Below, one piece after another: positions 1 to 9,432 of a DNA stretch of 41,838 bases. Source of the stretch: Chlamydomonas sphaeroides (Eukaryota; Chlorophyta; Chlorophyceae; Chlamydomonadales; Chlamydomonadaceae); contig BDDC01000448.1 in NCBI GenBank assembly GCA_001662425.1, positions 12,271 to 54,108 of the forward strand, written 5' to 3'. Below the pieces are notes generated by a model, which saw nothing but the letters and a program-made list of their open reading frames with translations, did not search any database and had not been told where the DNA came from. How positions within the stretch are numbered: the first letter of the stretch is position 1; every line of letters begins with the position of its first letter. The position numbers were made by a program, and so were the translations under genes.

Positions 1-1853
1 ACGGCCTGTACGTCAACTGCCTGATCCCCGACTTCTCTGACCAGGTGCGCACCGGCTTGCAACGACACGCTCGGCCTGCCTGCCATGGCCAGCACACTGA
101 CGATGGCCATGACGCCTGCTTCGTTGCATATCGGTACATTGCGGCTGACCCCCGCTTGTTGGGCGCCTGCAGCCGCGCTGGGTGGACGGGGCCGAGCACC
201 GCGCCCGCAAGCGGCCGCGCAACGCCACCAGCGCCTGCGAGGAGCTGCCCAAGACCGCGCAGCCGCGGCAGCGGGCCATTGGCTGCGAGCAGCGCCGCCA
301 GTGGCTGCTCAGCAAGGGTTACACGTGAGCGGGCGCGAGTTGGGGGGCACGTGGGACTTGCCGTGAAACTTTGCAAGCACCTTGCGGCCGGACCGGGCGT
401 GAGCCGCTCGGCCTACCCACATCGTTGGCTTTCCCACACACGCGCCTGTGGCAGCACAGCCCTGTCAGTCAGCGGTGTCGCCCTCGCTGACCACGCCCAG
501 CCGTTGGGTCACGTCCGTGCGTTCCCTGGCGCATCCCGTTGGCATGCCTTCACGCAAACCGCGTGCCGCCAGGTTCTATGCCAACGAGTACACGGCAGTC
601 GACGAGGGGGCTGCGGGCCGCGGCGCCGTGCCCGGCGGCGTGCTCGGCGGGCCAGCTACCGGGCCGCACGCATGCGACAACATGCTCAGCGTGCTGCAGG
701 TGGGTGGCCGCAGCAGCGACCCGTGTGCCCGTTGTGGCGCGGCGGTGCGCGGCCGCGCGGCATGCCGGTCGTTGGCTCAGCTAGGAACAGCTGGAGCGGG
801 GCACTGGCTATTCCTACCAGCCCAACCCCTCTCGCCCACAGGACGCTGGCGAGCCATGCTCTCCTGATGCCGCCGCTTGGTTCCGCCCCCGGGGCTTGGC
901 GCCCTCGCCTCCATCACCTTCTACCGCATGTGCGCTGCTGGCCCGAGTCCGACTGGTACGAGCCGTGTTCCAATGCTCGCCGCCGCCCCGCGCCCTGTGA
1001 CGTGCTACCCCGCCAGATACGTGAGCCGCTGGCACGGGCCCTGTCGCACATCACTCACGTATTCTTCAGCTACCACCTGCGCTGTGGGCGCGGCGGCTGG
1101 CGGCTCTACTTCGACACAGGGCCCTTCCCGGCGGCGGCGCCTGGGCCCGCCGCCAGCGGCGGCAACGCGAGCGACCCCACCACCGCGGTGGCGTGGGCTG
1201 CGCTCATGCCGGCGGCGCTCAACAACTACCTGGTGAGCATTTACATGTTTGTGGTAGTACAGGGTGCGGGCGGGAGCCCGGCATCATCCTGCCCCCGCAC
1301 CTCCCCGTGCCGGGCGTTAAAACCCCCGCAGCCCGCTCCGCTCACCCTGGCCTCCCTCTCCCTCCCTGCCGCTCCCTGCCGCTCCCTGCCGCTCCCCGCC
1401 GCTTCTCGGCAGGTGCGCTCGCTGCTGGGCGAGGCGGTGTTCAACCTGCCGCTGGGCGCCATCAGCGAGGCCCACCTGGCCGCCGCCCGGCTGGCGATGC
1501 TGCAGCAGTACGAGGTGCTGCTGGTGCTGGAGGAGCCGCTCATGTCGGCGAGGGCGCTGCGCTTCGGGCTGGGCTGGCGGGCGGCCAACCTGAGCAGCCT
1601 CCACGCCAACCCGCGCAGTCGCGACCAGGCGCTCGAGCAGGGCCTGCCGCACGGGCAGGAGTTGGAGCGCCTGCGGGAGCTTGCTGTGCTAGATGAGGAG
1701 CTGTACTGGTACGGGCGGACGCTCGCATGGCTAGATGATGTTGTGTATGCGCTGGCGGCGTCAGCGGCCGCTGCGGTTGGCGAGGGGTCAGAGCGCGGGG
1801 GGTCAGAGGCGGCTGCGACGTCGCCTTGCGGGTATGTGACGCAGCTTGGGTGA
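1..1853 (+). CDS. Sulfotransferase-like protein, copy 1 (5' end outside window)
   Basis: This is the C-terminal part of a lumenal PAPS-dependent sulfotransferase, expected to move sulfate onto glycans in the Golgi or secretory path. Exons read 1-44, 173-324, 573-699, 1017-1232 and 1413-1853, with phases in register and TGA at 1851. The first 44 bases encode NCLIPDFSDQ, matching the segment just after the P-loop in the other two copies, so signal peptide and 5'-PSB loop lie upstream. Exon 2 starts PRWVDG; exon 3 carries YANEYTAV; exon 4 opens IREPLARALSHI, the R-E-P-x-x-R-x-x-S pattern of the 3'-phosphate site known from heparan 6-O-sulfotransferase-like (Sulfotransfer_2) enzymes. The last exon begins VRSLLGEAVFNLP and ends CGYVTQLG. 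Family is inferred from these motifs; acceptor sugar is unknown. The first ~168 bases of the last exon are identical to copy 3. Confidence 0.72.
   Translation, partial: GLYVNCLIPDFSDQVRTGLQRHARPACHGQHTDDGHDACFVAYRYIAADPRLLGACSRAGWTGPSTAPASGRATPPAPARSCPRPRSRGSGPLAASSAASGCSARVTRERARVGGHVGLAVKLCKHLAAGPGVSRSAYPHRWLSHTRACGSTALSVSGVALADHAQPLGHVRAFPGASRWHAFTQTACRQVLCQRVHGSRRGGCGPRRRARRRARRASYRAARMRQHAQRAAGGWPQQRPVCPLWRGGARPRGMPVVGSARNSWSGALAIPTSPTPLAHRTLASHALLMPPLGSAPGAWRPRLHHLLPHVRCWPESDWYEPCSNARRRPAPCDVLPRQIREPLARALSHITHVFFSYHLRCGRGGWRLYFDTGPFPAAAPGPAASGGNASDPTTAVAWAALMPAALNNYLVSIYMFVVVQGAGGSPASSCPRTSPCRALKPPQPAPLTLASLSLPAAPCRSLPLPAASRQVRSLLGEAVFNLPLGAISEAHLAAARLAMLQQYEVLLVLEEPLMSARALRFGLGWRAANLSSLHANPRSRDQALEQGLPHGQELERLRELAVLDEELYWYGRTLAWLDDVVYALAASAAAAVGEGSERGGSEAAATSPCGYVTQLG
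1359..1412 (+). repeat. CTCCCTGCCG minisatellite at intron 3' end, sulfotransferase copy 1
   Basis: A pyrimidine-rich short tandem repeat with unit CTCCCTGCCG runs about four to five times, ends in CTCGGCAG, and serves as the polypyrimidine tract and acceptor before the last exon. Copy 3 has a shorter version of the same tract at about 10667-10700 on the minus strand, showing that the intron end is shared by descent or conversion. Confidence 0.6.
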
Positions 1854-3002
1854 AGGAGGGGTGGGATCGTGTGTGTGCGGGGCGGGGGCCGAGCGCGCCA
1901 GGGTTTGGCATGCGGGGCCCCCATGTCTGACCAGCAGGTTGGCGCGACGAAATTGCTGACCTAACGAACATGCTCAAGTCAACCAAGCCACCGCTTCCAG
2001 TGACCATAGCAATCTTGCCGCGGAGCGAGACGTCTATAGAGCGTCCTTGACAAGCCTTCAGCGCAAGTCTTTACGCTGACACGCCTGCCCAAGGGCCCAA
2101 CCCAGCCCCGGTGGCGGCCCCGTACGTCGATGCGGTCACGCTGACGGTCAAGGGGCCCGCCCCCGCCCAACCCTGCGGTCGTCAAATCCACTAGTAGTCA
2201 TGTGCTTCTCCTCAGCCACCAAACAACCTCAGCCACCAAACGACCCGTGCCGGCCTGCGGCCATCGCCCCCTCCCGGCCCGTCAAAACCATCGCCGCGCC
2301 CGCCGAAGCCATCACCGCCGGCCCCCAAGCCCTCGCCAACGCCGCGTTCACCGTCCCCAGCACCACCAGAGCTGCCCAAGCCACCCCGGCCACCCCCAAC
2401 GCCGCCTCAGCCGCCCATGCCGCCCCGGCCGCCCCCAACGAACGCCGCCTAAGCCTCCCAGGCCGCCCCAGCAACCCCCGACGCCACCCGAGCCGCCCCG
2501 GCCACCTCCGCAGCCCGGGACACCGCCCTCGCCCCAGCCACCGCCGCCCGCCCCGGCCACCGCCACCCCGGCCACCGCCGCGGCCGGGAGGTCCATTCCA
2601 GGGTTTGCCGTACGGACGACAGTACCCACAGCGCCCAGCGAGACCACCTCCGCCTAGCCCAGCTCCGGCGGCGGGGTGGGCAGCCCTGAAGTCCTTATCG
2701 TCGTTTGCCTCTTTTGCCATTGGGCAGGAGCCAGGAGGGATTCTGAGTGACGCTGCGCAAGTCTCAAGGGGCTGTCGCTGGGGGCATGGGTGCGCGGTCA
2801 GTTTCAGGACGATGGCCGCAGGCCGGCACGGGTCGCCTGCACCACCACGAAACACCGACCCATGGGACTGCGTGACCGCTGGCCGTGAAGCGCACGGACC
2901 CCACTGACCGCTCCGACACCAACCATCGTTAATGTAGCTCAAAGCCACTCGCACTGCATACGCGACGGAACAACCGAAGTAGTGAGAGCTCGACGCGTCG
3001 CG
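1854..3002. other. Intergenic region with proline-rich low-complexity stretch
   Basis: No convincing gene. From 2200 an ATG-started frame stays open to 2907 (235 codons); its middle part (about 2440-2660) is C-rich and reads as Pro/Arg-rich in two plus-strand frames and Gly-rich on the minus strand. One frame resembles the proline-rich spacer of volvocine cell-wall hydroxyproline-rich proteins (runs like PPKPPRPP), but there is no signal peptide, no flanking globular domain and no clear splice structure, so it may be low-complexity DNA or a relic. The stretch 1854-2199 shows nothing recognisable and no TGTAA polyadenylation signal was seen after copy 1. Confidence 0.45.
2242..2834. repeat. 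25-bp perfect inverted repeat bounding the proline-rich stretch
   Basis: The 25 bases at 2242-2266 (gacccgtgccggcctgcggc and five more) are repeated exactly in inverse orientation at 2810-2834. The arms enclose 543 bp. The flanks do not match each other, and no target-site duplication is evident, so this is not a proven transposable element; a decayed non-autonomous terminal-inverted-repeat element or a local inverted duplication are both possible. Confidence 0.55.
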
Positions 3003-4679
3003 ATGCTCCTCTCGCAGCGCTGCCGCGGCGCCGCGAGCCGTGGCGCCACCGGTCCCGCCTGCAGCCATCGCTCTGCTGTGAGCAGGCACGTGCCGGCGCT
3101 GTGGCGCGCTCGGCAGACAGCGACGACCCCCCGCCCACAGGCCCCGCACGGCCGGCCCTGCCTCGCCGCTCCCGCCGCCGCGTCGCGCTCCGGCAGCGCT
3201 CCGGCGGCGGCCCCGGACCAGCCATCCGGCCGCCGCAGCGACGATAGCTCCCGGGCCCGCCCCGTGTTTGGGGTGGGAGTCGACTTCGGGACCTCCATGT
3301 CCGGATTCGCGTACACCCGCCTCCCAGCCGCCGCTGATGGACCCGAAGCCGCAGCGGCCCCGGCCCCTCCCCTGCGCACCTGGCTGCACAAGTCGTGGCC
3401 GGGGCAGCCGGCGGGCGTGCGGGACGCCAAAACCCGCACCGCCATCCTGTACCGGGGGACGCAGGTGGTGGGTGGTGGGCCGTGGGGGCATCGGGGTCGG
3501 GGGCCCGAAGAGCTCTTGTGCATGCTACCCCGGTGAGGAAGTTCAAATCAAGGAAGGGCGTGGTTGCCGGCAGCGGCTGGTTCGTGACTAGATGTCACTG
3601 ATGACCCTGACGCCTGGACCTGACCGCTTCCCACACTAACCCCCGCCCCCCCGCCCGACAGGAGGCCTGGGGCTGGCCCGCTCTGCACCGCTGGCAGGAC
3701 CTGGTCGGCTCCGGCTCCACTGGTGGCTACTGCTACCTGGAGGGATTCAAGCTGCTGCTGCTGGAGCCGGGGGAGCCGGGGGCGGAGCTGCTGCGTGGGC
3801 TGCAAGGGGAAGGGTCGGAGGGCGGACAGGGGCTGGCGCCCATGCAGCTGCCTCCCGGTCTGACTGCGACCCAGGTGGTGGGCGACTTCCTGGGGGAGAT
3901 GTACAGGTGGGCAGTGGGCAAGAGAGGGGAGGGGAACGGAACGGAGGGATGGGAACAGGAGGGGAGGGAGGAGGAACGGGCGAGGGGCGCTCAGGGAATG
4001 AGTTTGTGTGGCTGCCCGACCTGCTTGTGGCCCCGTCCCGACTCGCTTCGGTACCTCGCGCCCCTTCAACCCACCGCCCCTCGGCCCTAGGTACGTGTTC
4101 GGCCACCTGTCCCAGCAGCACCCCGGCCTGGACCCCGCCTCCATCGCCTGGTGCCTCACCGTGCCGGCCATGTGGAGCGAGGGGGCCAAGGCCAGGATGC
4201 GGAGGGCGGCGGTCAGGGCGGGTGAGAGGGCGGAGGTGGTGCGCTGGGAGGGCCGCTGCGTTGCTTGGAGGCGTCGGACTAGGACGGAGGGCAGCGGGCA
4301 GGGCATTCCGAGGGTCTGCGGCCCAACCTTGGGAAGCATGGAGCTGGGGGCTGGAGGTGTCGTTACACATCCGACACGCCCCGCTCCCGTCCGGGCGCAC
4401 CCCATTCCCCTCCGCCCCGCCCCAGGCATGGCCCGGTCCGGCGACGCCTCCTCCCTGGTCGTGGCCCTGGAGCCTGAGGCCGCAGCGCTGGCAGCCGTCA
4501 ACAGAGGCCCGCCCGGCCGCGCGCCTAAGAGCGACGACACGCCCTCCTCCACCAAGCTGCGCAAGCTGGGGTCGCCGCCATTGGGCCTGCCGGCCCTCAG
4601 CACTGTCGTGCCCCGGGGCCGCACCGCCGAAAGCCTGTCGCCCGGCGATGTGGTGCTGGTACTGGACTGCGGCCAATAA
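3003..4679 (+). CDS. HSPA12-like Hsp70-family protein, truncated inside the ATPase domain
   Basis: Actin/Hsp70-fold ATPase resembling HSPA12A/B. Exons read 3003-3467 (or 3464), 3662-3906, 4091-4221 and 4426-4679. The first ~70 residues have many Arg, Ser and Ala and almost no acidic residues, like an organelle transit peptide. Then follow phosphate-1 (GVDFGTSMSGFAYTRL), YLEGFKLLL, LTVPAMWSEGAKARMRRAA, LVVALEPEAAAL and the start of phosphate-2, VLVLDCG. HSPA12 proteins continue there as DxGGGTVDL plus some 300 residues. Here DCG is followed at once by CAATAA inside a TTA-rich microsatellite, so the frame stops. The remaining half of the ATPase fold is absent and only a matching C-terminal exon remains at 4921-5031. 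ATG 3003 is the first ATG in frame. As written the product (about 364 residues) could not form a complete nucleotide cleft: either a pseudogene or an assembly collapse. Confidence 0.7.
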
Positions 4680-4775
4680 CAATAACAATAATTAATTATT
4701 ATTATTATTACTACTATTATTATTATTAATAGTATTATTATTAGTATTATTATCATCATTATTATTATTATTGTT
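4674..4775. repeat. TTA/ATT-rich microsatellite at the break of the HSPA12-like gene
   Basis: About 100 bp of imperfect trinucleotide repeat (CAATAACAATAA, then ATTATTATT with ACT, AGT and ATC variants). It is the most AT-rich stretch in a very GC-rich window and starts exactly where homology to HSPA12 ends. It supplies the in-frame TAA at 4677. Confidence 0.9.
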
Positions 4776-4920
4776 TCTCGAGGTGTGGCCCCAGCGCGCT
4801 AGCGTCGCTGGGGTGGAGCAAAGACGTGGTGCGGGTGTGCCAACCACCAACCCTCGTTCCATACCATGCCCTGTCGTGGCCGTCTAATGCCGAGCGCCCT
4901 GCCACCCTTCCTCCGGCCAG

Positions 4921-5031
4921 GCTGAGCTGCGGTTCGGGGGGACCGAGATCACGCTGCTGGTGCGGGATGACAACTCGCACAACGCCGAGGCTACCTCAGT
5001 GCAGTGGCTGCCGCAGCGCGCCGCAGAGTGA
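4921..5031 (+). pseudogene. Orphan C-terminal exon of the HSPA12-like gene
   Basis: After an acceptor (ctccggccag, ending 4920) a 37-codon frame reads AELRFGGTEITLLVRDDN and on to TGA at 5029. It resembles the last strand of HSPA12 proteins, where FGDTEIKA is followed by a hydrophobic strand ending in xDFL. No exon between 4679 and 4920 encodes the missing ~300 residues, so it is a leftover of the same gene rather than a separate one. It could still be spliced in if a donor in the repeat were used, but the product would lack the core. Confidence 0.6.
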
Positions 5032-5236
5032 ACGCTGCCACATGGGATCGGAAGCGTAGTGGGCCCGCAGCCTGCCTGCTGATTGTAGCAGGGTCGATGC
5101 ATACTTGCTTTGGGCCGGGGGCAATGGCTTGGGTGCGTGTTGATCGTGTTGTGTTGTGTTGGGCTCAGGTGCTATACGACACATGTCGTGTCTCAGCGGT
5201 TTGGCGCAAGATGACGAAGAGGTTGCGTGTGGGCAA

Positions 5237-5594
5237 GTCCTGCAGGATGACCACCTGCACCGTGGCCTTGCCGGGCGTGTCCAGCGACACGTACGGCGTG
5301 TGCACAGCATAGCCCGCCTGCCGTACGTCCGCCTCCAGCTGCTGCAGCTGCTCGCCAGGGCACGCGAACGCCACGCGGCCGAACCTGCGGCACAGCGACG
5401 AACGAGGAGCGCATGTGAGCGACACATGGGCGGCAGGACCTGCGTGGGCCCACAGGCGCAGGCGGGGTGGCGCTGGCGCAGGACAAGCAGGACTGGCCCG
5501 GGCCGCAGGACAGCTCCGCCTCGCCGGGCGCGGGCCGCTGCACCGCGAAGCCTAGGAAGCCGGACCAGAAGGCTGGCAGGGGATGGGACGGCGG
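5237..5594 (-). pseudogene. Inverted partial copy of GLOD4 (exons 8-9)
   Basis: The minus strand here is nearly identical to 34600-35026 of the plus-strand GLOD4 gene, introns included: it has the end of intron 7, the start of exon 8 (FWSGFLGFAVQRPAPGEAEL), the intron with GTGTCGCTCACATGCGCTCC, and exon 9 (FGRVAFACPGEQLQQLEADV through VVILQD). About 70 bp are missing relative to the parent, removing the 3' end of exon 8 and its splice donor, and the copy stops inside exon 9 before DPDGHE. It therefore cannot encode a glyoxalase domain by itself. Only about one mismatch was noted over the intron stretch compared, which implies a recent duplication. Confidence 0.85.
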
Positions 5595-6659
5595 GGAAAG
5601 AGGTGGAGAGGCGTTGATAGTCCACAGACGCACACGCCGACCCCGGCGCCCCGTGCCTCTCCCGGGTCATCGATATCGACGCCTCCCTCCAGCTTCGTTC
5701 TGGCCCGACGCGACGTGTGCACCTGGCAGCTCCGGCGGTGGGCCCTACACGCTAAACTCCAGCATGGTGGCGACCAGGCTGCTGCTCCCCGGCGCTGGCT
5801 GGGCCGTGCTGCCGTGCCGCGGACGCCCCGGCCGGCCCCGGCCGAGGTGAGCAAGCAGGGGCGGTTGGCAAGCCTAGACCACGTTGGCCCCATCAGGAAC
5901 TGGTGATGGACACGTAAGGACCCTAACCGGTGAGCTCTGCCTCTCTCCGCCCTCCAAAACGTCTAGCCCACAGACGCCAAGTAAGGACGATAGGTTGATT
6001 AACGCCAGGTGCGCGCCCCCAGAGCACAGGAACACGAACAAGACAAGTTCGCCCGTTCGAGGAGAGCACAGGCCCTACCCGCCCTCGCCCTGCCCAGTCC
6101 CATGGTTGGGTCCTACCGGCAGGCCCCACCTAATGCGTAATCTATCTGTCTTGCGTGGCATTGCCGCGCCACCGCTGCAACGCCGCCGCACACGCACGGC
6201 CACACGGCTAGCGCTGTTGGCACAGCCGCCGCCAAGCCAACAGGCGGGACCGCTCGACCAAATCACGACACATCATCCAACATTGCCATCCACGCATCGT
6301 TACCTGCTTGCTGCCCGACTCGCCGTTCGGCAATCACATAGAAGAACACACGCAAACAACATCCGCGACAAGCATGATTCGGCTTGGGGGCACCCGGCCC
6401 AGCGAAGCAACCTCGTTTGTTGCGCAACTTTGCGACTATCATGTGTCAACTCTTTTGCACATCGCTACGTGAGCCCAGCGACCGGTAAAGGATCACCTAA
6501 AGCTTTTAGCGCCGAGCCCTGCCGACACATCCCCTGGCTGGCCGTACTTCTACGTGGTCCTAGCGGCGGCTTCGGGACTATTCCTCGAGCTATAAGTGCC
6601 TCGCCTCGCCGACACACGCCCTGGACGGCCGTACATTGCCGCCCGTACCTCGTACAGGA
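5595..6659. other. Intergenic region 3' of sulfotransferase copy 2
   Basis: No gene recognised. Around 5711-5848 the plus strand reads with GC-ending codons (PGSSGGGPYTLNSSMVATRL) and runs into a good donor (gaggtgagcaag at about 5846), so it may be an exon remnant of a lost gene; there is no family match. From 5900 to 6659 the base composition is more mixed and no coding or RNA signal is seen; the last few hundred bases should hold the 3' UTR of copy 2. No TGTAA signal was found on the minus strand. Confidence 0.4.
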
Positions 6660-9432
6660 CTAACTGACATGCCGATCACTGGCATGCCGCGCCGCCGCGC
6701 CCCAGAGGGGCTCGAGCACCAGCCCACAGCTGCCGTAGCCTACACCGCCCGCCTCCGCTCCTGCCTGCTGGGCTTCCACGATGCTCGCCTTTTCCGGCAC
6801 ACTCGCCATGAGGTGCCGCGCCCACAGCCGCAGTCTGTGCCAGGACACGGACCCCGCCGCCTCGCCAGCGCCAGCGGTTACGCCGGCAGGCCGGTGGTGC
6901 ACGGCGGGGTCCGCGCCGCCGAGCCTCCGCCTCCGGAACACGAACCGCGTCTTCCTGCCCCCGTGTTGCGCCCGGGCCACCGGGCTGCTGCCATGCGTGT
7001 CCTCGCGCTGCCAGTGCAGCCCTGCGAACAAGCTGCGAGCCAGCCGCACGGGGATCGCCGGCCTGGGGCCGGCCTGGCCTGCGCTCGCCGCTGGGGGCGC
7101 TGTCTCCGTGGCGGCCGTGGCTGAGGGAGGCGTGGCGGCGACCCCTGCTGTCGGTGTCGTTCCCGGCGGCGCCGAGCCGTCCGCCTGCCCAGCCTCCGCT
7201 GTCGCCGCCGCCTCGCCACCAACATCGAGCAGGCCGCTCGCCACCAGCCCAACCGTGTCGTACACTACGGCATCCAGCTGCGCCAGTATGACGCCGTACT
7301 TGTACAGCTCGGTGTCATGGCGGTTGAGCGCCAGCAGCGCGTCCATGTCGGACGGCAGGCCGCTGTCCCCGGGGCCGGCCTGGGCCGCGTTGGCGTGCAG
7401 CGGCTGCTGCTCGCGCCAGCCCAGGCCATACCGCATGGCCAGGGCCGACAGCTCGGGCTGCTCCAGCACGAGCAGCACGTCGTACTGCTGCGCCATGAGC
7501 CGCTTGGCTATGGCCAGGTGGCGCTCGCTGATGGCGCCCAGCGGCAGGTTGAACACCGCCTCGCCCAGCAGCGAGCGCACCTGGGAGGAGCGGCAGGGAG
7601 GGAGGAAGAAACGAAGTAGTTGGGGGCCACGCACCGGTTTATCAACACAGCCCATCCATGCCCGGCGGGCACACTGGTCAGGGAGCGGCGCAGCGGCGCA
7701 AGCGCGGCACCCACTTGCGGCCCGCTGCGTCCTATCCGTGTTCTCGCCCTGGCCAACTGCCTCTTGCCAGGTCCAAGCCGCACCGTGTAGTCGTTGATGG
7801 GCGCTGGCAGCAGGCGGCCCCACACGTCCACGTCGTGGCCGGCCGCGAAGAACAGCGCGCGGTCCTCGCCGCAGCGGTCGCCGTACTGCCGCCACACGTG
7901 TGAGATGTGCGACAGCACCCGCGCTCGCGGCTCGCGGATCTGCGGTTCGCGTCAGCGAGAGATGGGCCAACGGCTCAGCAGGCTTGCCACGCCGGGTCAG
8001 CAGGCATGCCTCGCCCGACTCCAGCACCGGCTGCCGGACCTGCATGCTGAGACGCCTGCCGGAGCCCTTCCGCGGAGCTGAGGGACAGGCTGCCGTACGC
8101 CCGCATACCAAGCAAGCCCCGCGGGCGCCGCTCTGCCGCCCGTGTGGCCCCCAGCCCCATCCACCTGCAGTGCCGTCAGCATGTTGCCGCACGCGTGCGC
8201 GCCCTTGGGCCCGTCGCGGCCGCCCTGCGCCGTGTACTCGTTGGCGTATATGGTGAAGTCCTGCTCCAGCAGCAGCTGCCGCCGGCGCTCGCACGACAGC
8301 TCGCGCCGCAGGCTCATGGCCTGCGCGGCCAGAGGGGGCGGCGGCGCACGTCAGGCAAAGAGGCTTTGGCGGTAGGTGTACGGCAGCGGTGTACCGCAGT
8401 GTGCCGCGTGCTGCCCTGAGGGACCTAGCCTGGCAGCCTTAGCCGAACTCCGTACGGTGTGTGTTTGTTCAGGACGGCGCAGCGCGCACCTTGACGGCCC
8501 GGTCGCATTGCGTGTGCCTGCCCAGGCGCAGCTTGTAGTGGACCTTGGGGTCCACGTAGCGGGGCTGCGGCCAGGGGCGGAGCGGGGCGGAGCGGGGAGT
8601 CAGGCTGGTGTGCTGGGCCGGGGGAGGCCGGATGCAGGGATCGCCAGATGGTCGCCGGCGCGAGCCTGGCCGCAGCAAGCCACGCACAGGGCAGTGCGCA
8701 GGGCGTTGGAGTGATGAGCCGCACCTTATCATTGAAGGCATCGTAGAGGCAGTTGTGGTCGGGCTCGAACGACTCGGTGCGGCAGCCGTTCTGCTGGGCC
8801 TGCTGGCAGATGCTGGTGCCGCCGCTTTTGCTGACGTGCGTGAACTCCACCAGGCGCTTGGCGGCGGCCGCGACGCGGTGCTGCTCGTACAGCGTTAGGA
8901 GCAGCTGGGCAACCGCCATTAGCTCGCTAGATGTGAAGGGCCCGTGGCGCGTGCGCCGCAGCAGCACAGCAGCCGTGATGGCCCGCCTGGCGCCCGGCCA
9001 GCTCCACACCCAGCTGTCGGCGCGCGGTGGCGGGGGCAGCGCCAACACCAGCTGCTGAATCGCTTCCACATGCCCCAGCACGTCATCAGTGCGGTTTGCC
9101 AAAGAGAGAGCTTCGGCCCGCTCGGCTATCTGCATTGAAATCTCAGTCGCGACTGAAGTAGCGTTGAGCGGGGGCCGGCTCGCGGCTTTCAGCGTCTCCT
9201 CGAGAGCAAGCACCACATGGCTGTCGCCCGGTGTCAGAGCCCCCAAAGCAGCCCCGGTCGCCACAGCACCAGGGCCATCCACGCCTGAATAGCCTCCTAA
9301 AAGGCTCAAGCGGCTGAGAAGGAGCTTGTCGAGCTCTTCTGCGTAAACACCGCCCGACGCATCCGCATGGCCGACACGCAAAAGCGCGACCAGGACCAAG
9401 ACGGCAGCATGCTGAAGCAGCATTAATTGCAT
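6660..9432 (-). CDS. Sulfotransferase-like protein, copy 2 (complete)
   Basis: Complete secretory sulfotransferase-like gene. Exons on the minus strand: 8725-9432, 8490-8564, 8165-8320, 7784-7939 and 6660-7580, all joined in phase 0, giving 671 residues. It starts with a signal peptide (MQLMLLQHAAVLVLVALL, then Ala/Asp). Residues ~195-215 hold the PAPS 5'-phosphosulfate loop FTHVSKSGGTSIC, comparable to HxxKTGGT of heparan 6-O-sulfotransferases. Exon 3 has TIYANEYTAQ and HACGNM; exon 4 opens IREPRARVLSHI, the 3'-phosphate motif; exon 5 opens VRSLLGEAVFNLP. The gene differs from its sisters in a tail of about 190 residues, Ala/Pro/Gly-rich then Arg-rich, after the shared LDAVVYDTV segment. N-glycosylation sequons (NAT, NRT) fit a lumenal protein. 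ATG 9432 was chosen because it starts the signal peptide. Family is inferred; substrate unknown. Confidence 0.78.

Noticed and set aside
2202..2657. Pherophorin-like cell-wall gene
   Set aside because: Only the Pro-rich composition fits; there is no signal peptide, no Cys-bearing globular domain and no splice structure.
2229..3491. 420-codon minus-strand open frame, Gly/Arg-rich
   Set aside because: It is the complement of the proline-rich stretch and of HSPA12-like exon 1; the plus strand holds Hsp70 phosphate-1 there and the minus frame has no motif.
3548..4759. 403-codon minus-strand open frame starting in Ile-rich repeats
   Set aside because: The start is translated TTA microsatellite; the rest mirrors HSPA12-like exons 2-4, which carry clear family motifs.
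6781..7797. 338-codon plus-strand open frame
   Set aside because: Antisense to the last exon and intron of sulfotransferase copy 2; long antisense frames are common in GC-rich coding DNA.
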